Made by a program: the position numbers and the translations under genes | Shown here: piece by piece, positions 36,153 to 45,070 of the stretch | Numbering within the stretch: the stretch's first letter is position 1 | Layout of the letters: every line of letters begins with the position of its first letter | From: Bacteroidia bacterium | GTDB taxonomy: Bacteria; Bacteroidota; Bacteroidia; J057; JADKCL01 | Reading direction: 5' to 3' | Assembly (NCBI GenBank): GCA_020635905.1 | Contig: JACJYV010000004.1 | Location: 372,001 to 436,000, forward strand | DNA: 64,000 nt | Notes under the pieces: model-generated | Seen by the model: only the letters and a program-made list of their open reading frames with translations | Told to the model about the DNA's origin: nothing | The model's database searches: none

Positions 36153-37349
36153 TCAGGCTCCTATCGCGTCCTTCACTTTGCGGGCCGCTTCGGCCAGGGT
36201 GATGGCAGAAGTTACTTTCAATCCACTCTGGTCGATGATGCGGGCTCCTTCTTCTGCATTGGTGCCCTGTAGTCGCACGATGATGGGCACATTGATCTCG
36301 CCAATATTTTTATAGGCTTCCACCACGCCCATGGCCACGCGGTCGCAGCGCACGATTCCCCCGAAAATATTCACCAGAATGGCCTCCACGCGGGGATCTT
36401 TCAGGATGATGCGGAAACCTGCTTCCACCGTTTTGGGGTTGGCTCCACCTCCCACGTCGAGGAAGTTGGCGGGCTCGCCGCCTGAAAGCTTGATCACGTC
36501 CATGGTAGCCATGGCCAAACCAGCTCCATTCACCATACAACCCACGTTTCCGTCCAGGTTGATATAGTTCAGATTGTGAGCTCCAGCTTCCACTTCGAGG
36601 GGATCTTCTTCGTTCAGGTCGCGCATGGCTTCCAGATCTTTGTGGCGGAAAAGGGCATTATCGTCAATGTCCATTTTGCAATCCACCGCGATCACCTTGT
36701 CGTCAGAAGTTTTCAGCATGGGGTTGATTTCCAGCATGGAACAGTCGCATTGCTCGTAGGCAGTGTACAGTTTCTGGATGAATTTGACTGCATTTTTAAA
36801 GCCATCTCCCTCAAAACCCAGTTTGAAAGCGATTCTGCGGGCCTGAAACCCGGGCAGACCCACCGCGCGGTCGATGTGCTCCTTCACGATTTTCTCGGGA
36901 TGATGCGCAGCCACTTCCTCAATGTCAACTCCACCTTCGCTCGAAGCCATGATCACATTCTGGCCGGTTACCCGGTCGAGGGTGATGGAAAAGTAATATT
37001 CCTTGATCTCAGAAGGTCCGGGATAGAACATATCCTGGGCGATCAGCAGGCGGCTTACCAGTTTGCCTTCGGGGCCGGTCTGGTGGGTCACCAGCTTCAT
37101 GCCGATCATTTCAGAAGCTTTTTCCTTCACTTCTTCCAGTGATTTAGCCAGTTTCACCCCGCCACCTTTTCCGCGTCCGCCGGCATGGACCTGGGCTTTC
37201 AGCACATACCATTCTTTGCCAGTGGCGTTTTCGTAAAGATTTTTGGCAGCTTCAACGGCTTCTTCGGCTGAAAAAGCAACTTTTCCCAACTGAATGGGCA
37301 CCCCAAAGCGGGAGATTACTTCTTTAGCCTGATGTTCGTGGAGTTTCAT
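36153..37349 (-). CDS. sucC: Succinate-CoA ligase (ADP-forming), beta subunit
   Basis: A 398-residue subunit that, with SucD, interconverts succinyl-CoA and succinate with ATP synthesis in the TCA cycle. The ATG at 37349 gives the universal start MKLHEHQAKEVISRFGVP. Other marks are the ATP-grasp region VHAGGRGKGGGVKLAKS, the LEINPML segment, NGAGLAMATMD, FLDVGGGA and VNIFGGIVRCD for CoA and phosphate handling. Length is normal. sucD is not adjacent, which is common in Bacteroidota. A promoter match lies 27-57 bp upstream. Confidence 0.97.
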   Translation of the reverse strand: MKLHEHQAKEVISRFGVPIQLGKVAFSAEEAVEAAKNLYENATGKEWYVLKAQVHAGGRGKGGGVKLAKSLEEVKEKASEMIGMKLVTHQTGPEGKLVSRLLIAQDMFYPGPSEIKEYYFSITLDRVTGQNVIMASSEGGVDIEEVAAHHPEKIVKEHIDRAVGLPGFQARRIAFKLGFEGDGFKNAVKFIQKLYTAYEQCDCSMLEINPMLKTSDDKVIAVDCKMDIDDNALFRHKDLEAMRDLNEEDPLEVEAGAHNLNYINLDGNVGCMVNGAGLAMATMDVIKLSGGEPANFLDVGGGANPKTVEAGFRIILKDPRVEAILVNIFGGIVRCDRVAMGVVEAYKNIGEINVPIIVRLQGTNAEEGARIIDQSGLKVTSAITLAEAARKVKDAIGA

Positions 37350-37375
37350 ATAAGGATCTTGGTTTTTTTCCTTGG

Positions 37376-37406
37376 CGAAATTAAAGGTTTCGGGTAGGGA
37401 ATGCAA
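37376..37406 (-). promoter_or_regulatory. Candidate sucC promoter
   Basis: On the minus strand TTG (37404-37406) and TAATTTCG (37376-37383, one mismatch to TAnnTTTG) are separated by 20 bp, just upstream of the sucC start. Confidence 0.5.
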
Positions 37407-37470
37407 GGGAGAAGGCAATTATTATAAAAGGTGAATTTTGCCGGGTAAAAATAATAATTTGGACCTTGGG

Positions 37471-37785
37471 CTATTCAAGGCCATCCAGGAGTTCTGCTAT
37501 TTCATTTTTGGTTTTTCGGTCACCTTCTTTCTCTGCAACATCCAGCCCGAGATTCAGAATTTCCACTGCATTGTTCACCTCTCCCAACATGGCAAGCAGC
37601 CTGCCCAGGTGGTAATAAGTCGCTACATAATCAGGGTGCTCTGCGAGCACCCGTTCAAACCAGGCGCGGGCCTCGGCCCATTTTTCCATGCCCAGATATT
37701 CCTGCGCAACGGCATATTTCAAAAATGCATCCCCAGGTTCTTCCTGCAAAAATGCCATTAACTGGATTAGCCTTTTATTCTCCAT
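37471..37785 (-). CDS. Small TPR protein
   Basis: A 104-residue cytoplasmic protein made almost only of tetratricopeptide helices: DAFLKYAVAQEYLGMEKWAEARAWFERVL (about 19-47), then DYVATYYHLGRLLAMLGEVNNAVEILNLGL (about 51-80), then a capping helix. Such proteins bind peptide partners. It is divergent from etfB (75 nt between starts) and lies upstream of sucC on the same strand. Partner unknown. Confidence 0.88.
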   Translation of the reverse strand: MENKRLIQLMAFLQEEPGDAFLKYAVAQEYLGMEKWAEARAWFERVLAEHPDYVATYYHLGRLLAMLGEVNNAVEILNLGLDVAEKEGDRKTKNEIAELLDGLE

Positions 37786-37814
37786 TTATCCTTTTACAGA
37801 GAGGAAAGTTATTA

Positions 37815-37822
37815 TATATTTG
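37815..37822 (+). promoter_or_regulatory. -7 element of the etfBA operon promoter
   Basis: TATATTTG matches TAnnTTTG exactly, 39 bp before the etfB start. The -33 side is weak (only TTTTAC at about 37791), so this is a partial match. Confidence 0.45.
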
Positions 37823-37860
37823 TGCTCCTAAAATTAGCAATAATCCATTAGTATCTATCA

Positions 37861-38598
37861 ATGAAGAGTTTAGTTTGTATATCACACGTTCCTGATACCA
37901 CAACTAAGATCAAGTATGATGCCGCAGGTAAAGGTCTGGACAAAACGGGCGTTACCTTCGTTATCAACCCTTACGACGAATTCGGTCTGGTGAGGGCGAT
38001 CGAGATTAAAGAAAAAACTGGTTCTGGAGACGTTACCGTATTGTGCGTGGGAGGTCCTGAAGTGGAACCTACTCTGCGCAAGGCTTTGGCCATTGGGGCA
38101 GATAATGCTGCCCGCGTTGACATGGACCCTACTGACAGCCGCAGCGTGGCTGAGCAAATTGCAGCTTATGCCAAAGGAAAAGGTTTCGACCTGATCTTCG
38201 CCGGCAAGGAATCCATTGATTCAAACGGTTCTGCCGTGCCTGGCATGGTGGCTGAACTGCTGGATCTGCCTTTTATTTCGCTGGCCACCTCACTCGAATT
38301 TGAAGGTGACAAAGCCAAAGTAAGCCGCGAGATTGATGGTGGGTATGAGAAACTGGAATCCAGTCTGCCTTTGGTGCTGAGCTGCCAGAAAGGTATGGCT
38401 GAATGGCGTATTCCCAACATGCGGGGTATCATGATGGCCCGTACCAAGCCCCTCGAAGTGGTGGCCGGACATCCCATGGATGCCTATGTGTTGACCAAAA
38501 AACTGGAATTGCCGTCTGCCAAGGCAGGTTGCATCTATGTGGAGCCCGAAAATGCCGCCCAGCTGGTGGATATGCTTCACGACAAGGGCCTGATCTGA
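37861..38598 (+). CDS. etfB: Electron transfer flavoprotein, beta subunit
   Basis: A 245-residue subunit that forms a heterodimer with EtfA and carries electrons from acyl-CoA dehydrogenases to the quinone pool. Marks are FVINPYDEFGLVRAIEIKEK, LCVGGPEVEPTLRKALAIGAD, FAGKESIDSNGSAVPGMVAE for nucleotide binding, and the ETF-beta signature region VSREIDGGYEKLESSLPLVL...RIPNMRGIMMA. Length is normal. First gene of the run etfB-etfA-DUF151-nupC. Confidence 0.97.
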   Translation: MKSLVCISHVPDTTTKIKYDAAGKGLDKTGVTFVINPYDEFGLVRAIEIKEKTGSGDVTVLCVGGPEVEPTLRKALAIGADNAARVDMDPTDSRSVAEQIAAYAKGKGFDLIFAGKESIDSNGSAVPGMVAELLDLPFISLATSLEFEGDKAKVSREIDGGYEKLESSLPLVLSCQKGMAEWRIPNMRGIMMARTKPLEVVAGHPMDAYVLTKKLELPSAKAGCIYVEPENAAQLVDMLHDKGLI

Positions 38599-38637
38599 GG
38601 CCGTTTTCCTATTGTTGAATTGAAAGAATATTAAAAT

Positions 38638-39594
38638 ATGTCTGTTTTATTATTTGCAGAACACAGCCAGGGAACCGTGAAAAAGCCTGTATTGCAGGCA
38701 GCTACCCTGGCCAATGACCTCGCCGCCAAAATGGGTACTGACGTGGTAGCTGTAGCTATCGGGCCGGGTGCTGAAAATGCAGCTTCCACCCTGGGCGAGT
38801 ACGGTGTTTCCAAAGTGTACACCGTCTCTGGAATTGATGCCTTCAACGACCAGGGCTATTCAGCCGCAGTCGCTCAGGCAGCCAAAACTGCAGGCGCCAA
38901 AGTGGTGGTACTGGCTCAGACCTATAATGGCAAGGCCATCGCTCCCCGGCTTTCGATCAAACTGGATGCCGCTCTGCTCAGTGGCGTAATCAGTCTGCCC
39001 GATCCGGCCAACGGATTCCAGGTTCAGAAACTGGCAAATACTGGCAAAGGGGTTGAAACCATTGAATCCACCCGTGATTCAGTGGTTATTACCGTACGCA
39101 GCAACGCCTATAAAGAAAGAAGGGACCCCAAACCCGTAGAGAATATCTCACTCAATTTTGACAGAGTTCCCTTCCGCACCCAGGTTCTGGGGGAAGAGCA
39201 CGCCAGCAGCGGCATTTCTATTACTGAAGCCGAAATTGTAGTTTCAGGTGGACGTGGACTCAAAGGTCCCGAAAACTGGACGGTATTGCTCGAACTGGCA
39301 GATGCCCTGAAAGCAGGAACGGCCTGTTCAAAACCCGTGGCCGATATGGACTGGCGTCCTCACCACGAACACGTGGGACAAACTGGCATTCAAATCGGGC
39401 CAAATTTGTATATTGCAATGGGAATTTCCGGTGCGATCCAGCATCTCGCCGGGGTTAACTCCTCCAAAAATATCGTGGTCATCAACAAAGACCCCGAAGC
39501 ACCTTTCTTCAAAATTGCCGACTATGGTATCGTTGGAGATTTGTTTGAGGTAGTTCCCAAAATGACCCAAAGAGTAAAAGAACTCAAGGGCTAA
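38638..39594 (+). CDS. etfA: Electron transfer flavoprotein, alpha subunit
   Basis: A 318-residue FAD-binding partner of EtfB. The C-terminal FAD domain shows VSGGRGLKGPENW, DWRPHHEHVGQTGIQIGP, YIAMGISGAIQHLAGVNSS and VVINKDPEAPFFKIADYGIVGD, all diagnostic of ETF-alpha. It lies 39 nt after etfB, and the bifunctional nuclease gene starts 17 nt after its stop, so the three are likely one transcript. Confidence 0.97.
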   Translation: MSVLLFAEHSQGTVKKPVLQAATLANDLAAKMGTDVVAVAIGPGAENAASTLGEYGVSKVYTVSGIDAFNDQGYSAAVAQAAKTAGAKVVVLAQTYNGKAIAPRLSIKLDAALLSGVISLPDPANGFQVQKLANTGKGVETIESTRDSVVITVRSNAYKERRDPKPVENISLNFDRVPFRTQVLGEEHASSGISITEAEIVVSGGRGLKGPENWTVLLELADALKAGTACSKPVADMDWRPHHEHVGQTGIQIGPNLYIAMGISGAIQHLAGVNSSKNIVVINKDPEAPFFKIADYGIVGDLFEVVPKMTQRVKELKG

Positions 39595-39611
39595 ATCAAA
39601 AAGGCACCAAA

Positions 39612-40244
39612 GTGGAAGAAAAGATCCTCCTGGATATTCTGGGCTTATCCTCTTCACAATCTGAGGTAGGGCATTTTGCATTGGTAATGGGCGAGGTTGA
39701 AGGCAATCGCCGGCTTCCCATTATTATTGATGGTTTTCAGGCCAGGGCAATTGCTTTGGAGATTGAAAATATCAAGCCCAACCGGCCCATGACCCACGAT
39801 CTGATCGTTTCCATTGCCAAAACCTTTGGTCTTGAACTCCTTGAAGTCATCATTACGGAACTGAGAGAAGGCATTTTTTATGCCCGGCTGATTTTCGAAG
39901 CGAATGGCAAGATCCATGAGATCGATTCGCGGACCAGTGACGCGGTGGCAATTGGAGTGCGTTTCAAAGTTCCCATTTATACCTACGAGGCAGTACTCGC
40001 GGTGGCCGGCATTGAGGTCACAGATGAGGAAGAAGACGACGAATTGCCCGGTTCAGCAGAAATGGATGAAGAATTTCCAGAAATGGAAGGTGAAGAGGAG
40101 CAGGTGGAACTGGAAGATCTGGCCATTCCTGACCGCATTCGCCGCCTGAATACCCTGATTGAGGAAGCGCTTTCCAACGAAGAGTATGAGGAAGCGGCCA
40201 AATACAGGGATGAAATTAACCGTCTGGAAGGAGAAAATAACTGA
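39612..40244 (+). CDS. Bifunctional nuclease domain protein (DUF151) with UvrB/UvrC motif
   Basis: A 210-residue protein with a GTG start; no ATG precedes the conserved part. Residues 1-135 are the bifunctional nuclease domain (GHFALVMGEVEGNRRLPIII; ALEIENIKPNRPMTHDL; HEIDSRTSDAVAIGVRFKVP). An acidic linker of about 40 residues leads to a C-terminal UvrB/UvrC-type helical motif (RIRRLNTLIEEALSNEEYEE). DUF151 proteins have been reported to cleave RNA and DNA; the cellular role in this phylum is not settled. Its stop overlaps the transporter start (TGATG). Confidence 0.92.
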   Translation: MEEKILLDILGLSSSQSEVGHFALVMGEVEGNRRLPIIIDGFQARAIALEIENIKPNRPMTHDLIVSIAKTFGLELLEVIITELREGIFYARLIFEANGKIHEIDSRTSDAVAIGVRFKVPIYTYEAVLAVAGIEVTDEEEDDELPGSAEMDEEFPEMEGEEEQVELEDLAIPDRIRRLNTLIEEALSNEEYEEAAKYRDEINRLEGENN

Positions 40245-41551
40245 TGCTGGAACATATCGGCCGGGGTGTATTGGGAATCGTGGTCCTGATTGGGATCGCA
40301 GTCCTTTTTTCACGTGATCGCAAAAATATCAGCTGGAGGCTGGTGCTGGTAGGCATTGGCCTTCAACTGGTGATTGCCGTTTTGTTGAGTAAGGTAAGCT
40401 GGTTTGTAACTGGCTTTGGCTACATCAGCAACGGATTTGTGGCCGTTACGGGTTTTGCCCAGGACGGAGCCAGGTTTGTGTTTGGCGACAAGTGGATGGA
40501 CCCCTCCAACCCCTACGCTGGCTTTGTTTTCGCCATTCAGGTATTACCTATTCTGATCTTCTTTTCTGCCCTTACCAGCGGACTTTATTACCTGGGTATC
40601 CTGCAAAAGGTGGTCAAGGCATTTGCCTGGATCATGGCCCGCACCATGCGCCTTTCAGGCGCAGAAAGTATTTCGGCCGCAGGCAACGTTCTGTTAGGGC
40701 AAACTGAGGCTCCCTTGCTGGTCAAACCTTATATTGAAGGGATGACCAAGTCTGAGATTATGTGTCTTATGACGGGCGGGATGGCTACCATTGCAGGTTC
40801 TGTACTGGCGGCTTATGTGGGGATGCTGGGTGGAGATGATCCCGTTTTGCAACAAAAATTTGCTTCTCACCTGTTGACAGCCTCTTTGATGAATGCCCCC
40901 GCAGCCATTGTGATGGCCAAAATTCTGGTTCCTGAAACGGATTGGAAATCCATCAATACGGATCTGGCGGTGAGCAATGAGAAAATTGGGGCCAATTTTA
41001 TTGATGCCATTGCCAACGGCACCTCCCAGGGCCTGCAACTGGCCCTCAATGTTGGCGCCATGCTGATTGCCTTCATTGGGATCATTTACATGGTCAACGG
41101 ATTTTTGGGCTGGGTGGGAACCATGTCTCTTTCGGGTCACAGCCTCAACAGTCTGATTTTCTGCTCCACAGACGGGGCCTTTGATACCTTTTCCCTGCAA
41201 TATCTGCTGGGACAGGTTTTTCGCTATTTTGCCTGGATCATTGGGGTGGAATGGAATGATACCCTGCTGGTTGGCAGTTTGCTGGGAACCAAAACCATTG
41301 TCAATGAGTTTGTGGCCTACAGCGGCCTGACTGCGCTCGAGCACGGCGCTATTTCCGAGCGATCGGTCATTATCACCACCTACGCCCTGTGTGGCTTTGC
41401 CAATTTCAGCTCCATCGCCATTCAGATTGGTGGCCTGGGCGGGATTGCCCCCAACCAAAGGACCCTTATCTCCAAATTGGGGCTTTTGTCTGTCTTTGGT
41501 GGCACATTGGCGGGTTTCCTCACCGCAAGCATTGCGGGGATGCTCAACTGA
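40244..41551 (+). CDS. Concentrative nucleoside transporter (NupC/CNT family)
   Basis: A 435-residue inner-membrane symporter that brings nucleosides into the cell with H+ or Na+. Hydrophobic helices fill the sequence. Family marks are FVFAIQVLPILIFFSALTSG, the GQTEAPLLVKPYI substrate motif, MTGGMATIAGSVLAAYV, the GTSQGLQLALNVGAMLIAFI helix and TYALCGFANFSSIAIQIGG. Length is normal. The start overlaps the upstream stop, so nucleoside uptake is translationally linked to the nuclease-domain gene, a sensible pairing for nucleotide salvage. Confidence 0.95.
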   Translation: MLEHIGRGVLGIVVLIGIAVLFSRDRKNISWRLVLVGIGLQLVIAVLLSKVSWFVTGFGYISNGFVAVTGFAQDGARFVFGDKWMDPSNPYAGFVFAIQVLPILIFFSALTSGLYYLGILQKVVKAFAWIMARTMRLSGAESISAAGNVLLGQTEAPLLVKPYIEGMTKSEIMCLMTGGMATIAGSVLAAYVGMLGGDDPVLQQKFASHLLTASLMNAPAAIVMAKILVPETDWKSINTDLAVSNEKIGANFIDAIANGTSQGLQLALNVGAMLIAFIGIIYMVNGFLGWVGTMSLSGHSLNSLIFCSTDGAFDTFSLQYLLGQVFRYFAWIIGVEWNDTLLVGSLLGTKTIVNEFVAYSGLTALEHGAISERSVIITTYALCGFANFSSIAIQIGGLGGIAPNQRTLISKLGLLSVFGGTLAGFLTASIAGMLN

Positions 41552-41552
41552 T

Positions 41553-42017
41553 TTAGGGCAGGGAATCTCTGAAATACTGGCTGGCCAGGTTAAATACCTT
41601 TTCGGGTAAATTTTCTGATCCAATTTTCCTGATCAATTCCTCCGCGCGGTTTTCCTCTTTCAATTTGAGAATGTGCCTCTCTGCCAAAAGGGAGTTCAAC
41701 AGCAGATGAAGCGTCTTTATCTGCCAATCCAGTGACTCCTCTAAATTTCCCGTATTTTCCAGTAAAATGGATTTTTCATAGCAAAGGTCAGCCACCGCAG
41801 AAATCAGGTCTGGCGGACAATCGGGTGGGAGGGGAGGACCGAGCCTGCCTTCCTGCAAAAGTTCCATGATGCGACGGGCATCGCCCGAATGGGCTATGAC
41901 CAGGTCCAACTCTTCCAGGGCCTGGTCATAGAATCCGTCCTTTTTCAGGCCAATGATTTTTGCCATCGCCTGGGCAAATTGTTCGAGCTGACGTAAAAGG
42001 TAGTCGCGGGAAAGCAA
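41553..42017 (-). CDS. Small helical protein of unknown function
   Basis: A 154-residue protein with no signal peptide, all helical and TPR-like in pattern. It opens RDYLLRQLEQFAQAMAKIIGL, followed by FYDQALEELDLVIAHSG. The start resembles DUF6483-type proteins, but this is from memory and uncertain. It converges on the nupC homologue with only one base between stops and no visible terminator. The WG-repeat gene lies 24 nt upstream on the same strand, so the two may be co-transcribed. Confidence 0.75.
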   Translation of the reverse strand: MLSRDYLLRQLEQFAQAMAKIIGLKKDGFYDQALEELDLVIAHSGDARRIMELLQEGRLGPPLPPDCPPDLISAVADLCYEKSILLENTGNLEESLDWQIKTLHLLLNSLLAERHILKLKEENRAEELIRKIGSENLPEKVFNLASQYFRDSLP

Positions 42018-42041
42018 TGGATTGGGTTTTTGGGTGAAATA

Positions 42042-42953
42042 TTAGCAGTCGCGGATGCAGTTTCCCGTCGGGTCAATGTAAAACTGTTTGGCACCCAGAG
42101 TCACCCAGGCTTCGCCTTTGCGGAATTTATCTGCTTCATCAAATTTGGCGGGTACCACCAGATCACCCGAGGTGTTCAGGAATCCGTATTTGCCATTGAT
42201 ACTGACCTTGGCCAATCCATCAGAAAAAGCCCAGGCGCCCACATATTCAATGGGAATGGCGATTTCTCCGCTTTTTCCCACAAATCCTTTTTTACCGCCT
42301 TTTTCCACCACGGCCAAACCTTCTTCCGTGAAGGGAAATACATAATCATACTCCACAGGTACAGTTTCTGCAGCATTTTCGCCTACAAAACCATATTTCT
42401 CGCCCTTACTCACGGTGAAAAATCCCTGTTTGAATTCCCAAACCTGATCATACTCCACTTTGACCACAATTTTGCCTTTATGATCCATGGCGCCCCATAA
42501 TTCTCCTTTTTTTACCTTGTAGTAATCGTCCGTAAAGAATTGAAAATCATCGTATTCCAAAGGTGTGGTGGTGTTGCCGTCTTTGTCAATTTTGCCCCAC
42601 TTTCCGCCTTTCTTGACCCAGGCATTTCCTTCCATGAAAGGTGTGATTTCTTCGTATTCAAACTCGATCACCTCGTGGCCTTTGTGGTTGATAAAACCAA
42701 ATTTCCCGTTCTTTTTGACCCCTGAAAGACCTTCTGAAAAGTCGAGTGCACTTTCAAATTCTGCAGGGATCTCAATGGCTTTGGTCACCTCATTTTTGAA
42801 GCCGTATTTTCCATTTTCTTCGAAACGGGTCAGTTCTGGAATGACTTCATTTTCAGTATTTCCAGAGGAGGAATTACCATCGTTTCCACACGAAAAGAAC
42901 AGCAATAAAGGTATGAACAGAGTAAGTAAATTTGTTTGGAATTTGCGGACCAT
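42042..42953 (-). CDS. WG-repeat lipoprotein
   Basis: A 303-residue lipoprotein. The ATG at 42953 gives the signal MVRKFQTNLLTLFIPLLLFFSC (lipid Cys22); an upstream ATG extends through the promoter and is rejected. The mature part has about seven or eight WG repeats of about 35 residues, each with a core such as NGKFGFINHKGHEVI, GGKWGKIDKDGN, GELWGAMDHKGKIVV and GKYGFLNTSGDLVVP. WG repeats are common in Bacteroidota surface proteins, function mostly unknown. A near-perfect promoter lies directly upstream. Confidence 0.92.
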   Translation of the reverse strand: MVRKFQTNLLTLFIPLLLFFSCGNDGNSSSGNTENEVIPELTRFEENGKYGFKNEVTKAIEIPAEFESALDFSEGLSGVKKNGKFGFINHKGHEVIEFEYEEITPFMEGNAWVKKGGKWGKIDKDGNTTTPLEYDDFQFFTDDYYKVKKGELWGAMDHKGKIVVKVEYDQVWEFKQGFFTVSKGEKYGFVGENAAETVPVEYDYVFPFTEEGLAVVEKGGKKGFVGKSGEIAIPIEYVGAWAFSDGLAKVSINGKYGFLNTSGDLVVPAKFDEADKFRKGEAWVTLGAKQFYIDPTGNCIRDC

Positions 42954-42976
42954 GGTTGACTGATTACAATGCAAAA

Positions 42977-43006
42977 CAAAGATAGGGCTTTGGCATGTTA
43001 AGCCAA
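42977..43006 (-). promoter_or_regulatory. Promoter of the WG-repeat lipoprotein gene
   Basis: On the minus strand TTG (43004-43006) and TATCTTTG (42977-42984) lie 19 bp apart, a full match to the Bacteroidota consensus, 24 bp before the chosen ATG. A short inverted repeat TTGGC-N7-GCCAA overlaps the -33 element and could bind a regulator. Confidence 0.65.
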
Positions 43007-43050
43007 GCGATTTTTTATACAGGATGCTAACATGTTTGTTGGCTGACAAT

Positions 43051-44421
43051 TCAGCCAGCTGGATTGAGCCTTAGTTTGATGCCATGTTTGGGGCGAAGGG
43101 TAATAATAGGCTCCAATTCGACGGGATGGCCTTCCACCACTTCAAGATTTACTTCACGCAGAATGCAGGAAAGTAAAATCTGCATTTCCATCAGGGCAAA
43201 AGTATTGCCAATGCACAGGCGGGGACCGCCACCAAACGGGAAATAGGCATATTTGCCAATATTCTTTCTTTTCTCGGGCGAAAAATGATCTGGATTGAAG
43301 GTTTCGGGCGAGTCCCACAGTTTGGGATGGTGGTGAATTTCATAAACTGAAACCAGGATATTGGTATTGGGTGGAATGTGATACTCCCCAAACTGGTCTG
43401 CCTCGATGTTTTTTCGGCCAATTACCCAGGCTGGCGGAAACATGCGCATGCTTTCTTCGATCACCTGAAGTGAATACTGGAGATTTCGCACGTCCTCAAA
43501 GCCTGGCGAACGGTCAGCCAGTACCTCATGAGCTTCCTGGCGGATTTTTTGAGCAATTTCAGGATTTTGGGCCACGGAATACATGGCCCAGGCCATGGCA
43601 TTGGCTGTAGTTTCGTGGCCAGCCACGAAGATGGTCATCAATTCGTCCCTCAATTGCAGGTCGTTCATGTGTTCGCCCGTCTCCTCGTAGGTGGCGGCCA
43701 TGAGCAGCCCGGTGAGGTCATGCTGTTCAATGCCACGCCTGCGGCGGTCGGCAATGATGTCGTAGATGATTTTATCGAGGGCGCCGCTGCTTTTCAGGAA
43801 AAGTTTGCGGGTTTTGTTAGGAAACCAGGTCGGGAGGGGAAAAGGATTGGTAATCCTCTTCATCGCAAATTTGTTGAGGGTGGTAATGGCTTCACTGATT
43901 TCCTCAATTTTTCCACCCACGTCTGCTCCAAAAAGGGAACGGGCCACAATTCTCAGGGTCACCTCGTTCATTTCGCGGTCCACATCCAGTTCTACCCCGT
44001 TTTTTGCCATTTCCGCCCATCTTTGGGCGATTTTCATGGATTCGTCGGCCATGTCGGCCACCAGATTGGCCAAAGCCTGCTTGTAAAAAGCAGGTTGAGC
44101 CAGTCGCCGCTGGCGGCGCCAGTCATCTCCTTCATTGGTCAGCAAGCCGTTGCCCAAAAACAAGCGCAGGATTTTGTAACCAAAGCTTTTCAGGTAGTTT
44201 TTGTTGTTTTCCTGAAGAACGTACTTGGCAATTTCAGGATCTGAGACAATTACCAGGCGCTTAAAAGGCGGGTCAACGGCAAACAGGTCTCCCAGTTCTT
44301 CGCGGCTTCGCCTTAAAAAAGGCAGCATGCCTTTCGCAATCTGCCGGACGTTGCCCAACGGCCCCAGCCCCTTGTGACGGGGGATGGATTTATAGGGTTT
44401 CAGATTAGCCGGGGCGCCCAT
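43051..44421 (-). CDS. Cytochrome P450
   Basis: A 456-residue soluble P450. The I-helix oxygen-activation motif is VAGHETTANAMAW. The K-helix ExxR is EESMRMFPP. The heme-binding loop is FPFGGGPRLCIG with the Cys thiolate at 403. The ERR-triad Arg appears in FNPDHFSPEKRKN. There is no membrane anchor and no fused reductase. The general look (long-chain CYP102/CYP4-like spacing) suggests a fatty-acid-type substrate, but this is weak. A small secreted-protein gene ends 3 nt upstream on the same strand. Confidence 0.95.
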   Translation of the reverse strand: MGAPANLKPYKSIPRHKGLGPLGNVRQIAKGMLPFLRRSREELGDLFAVDPPFKRLVIVSDPEIAKYVLQENNKNYLKSFGYKILRLFLGNGLLTNEGDDWRRQRRLAQPAFYKQALANLVADMADESMKIAQRWAEMAKNGVELDVDREMNEVTLRIVARSLFGADVGGKIEEISEAITTLNKFAMKRITNPFPLPTWFPNKTRKLFLKSSGALDKIIYDIIADRRRRGIEQHDLTGLLMAATYEETGEHMNDLQLRDELMTIFVAGHETTANAMAWAMYSVAQNPEIAQKIRQEAHEVLADRSPGFEDVRNLQYSLQVIEESMRMFPPAWVIGRKNIEADQFGEYHIPPNTNILVSVYEIHHHPKLWDSPETFNPDHFSPEKRKNIGKYAYFPFGGGPRLCIGNTFALMEMQILLSCILREVNLEVVEGHPVELEPIITLRPKHGIKLRLNPAG

Positions 44422-44424
44422 TTT

Positions 44425-44946
44425 TTAAAGTTGCAGCCCGAGCATGTCCTGTGACAGCACGATCATGACCAGTACAGTTTCTTTGGCAGAAAGCCTTTTG
44501 CCTGCATAGGATCCGCGGACTTTGCCACCTTTGATGGGTTCACGGAAAAACAGCTTCAGCTTACCTGCGTTGTATGCCTCGGCCGTGATCAGCGCTTTAT
44601 CTCCCTGGTAGAGAGTGCGATTTTTGACCGTCAGCAGCACCTTCCCATCTGCTGCAGAATTGACTGTGCCCTCTCCGTTCAGTGAGTCGAGATTGATAAT
44701 GTACTCAGGCCCGAGGGCATCAGCTTCTTTTCCTTTATATACTTTTTCGTTATTGATGCTGAAAAGGACTTCCTGGGTGCCCACGGTGGTGACCTGGCCC
44801 ATAGAAATGCGAAATGCCTCAGTATGCTTACGGGTGCCGTATTTCAGATCAACTGCAGTAATGGTGGCATTGCCTTCCTGGGCACGCACGGAAACGGCCG
44901 ACAGCAGGAAAAGGCATGAAAGCAGGATTAATATGGTGTTTTTCAT
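44425..44946 (-). CDS. Secreted protein of unknown function
   Basis: A 173-residue protein. The signal peptide MKNTILILLSCLFLLSAVSVRAQ is cut near residue 23. The mature part is beta-rich with no cysteine (VTTVGTQEVLFSINNEKVYK; GKVLLTVKNRTLYQGDKAL). I recognise no family. It ends 3 nt before the P450 start, so the two genes are likely co-transcribed, although one product is exported and the other cytoplasmic. Confidence 0.82.
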   Translation of the reverse strand: MKNTILILLSCLFLLSAVSVRAQEGNATITAVDLKYGTRKHTEAFRISMGQVTTVGTQEVLFSINNEKVYKGKEADALGPEYIINLDSLNGEGTVNSAADGKVLLTVKNRTLYQGDKALITAEAYNAGKLKLFFREPIKGGKVRGSYAGKRLSAKETVLVMIVLSQDMLGLQL

Positions 44947-45070
44947 TTGGATTTAGAATGGTTGGAGGTAAAATTACAATCAATTGGGATGAAAGGGAAA
45001 CAAAAAATGGGCCATTTTCCCTGACTTTTCCCCTGGTTTTTTATTTATTGAAAAATCAAAGTCGTTTTGA

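Noticed and set aside
40694..41623. 309-codon minus-strand frame opposite the nucleoside transporter
   Set aside because: It overlaps a clear CNT-family gene and lacks any family features.
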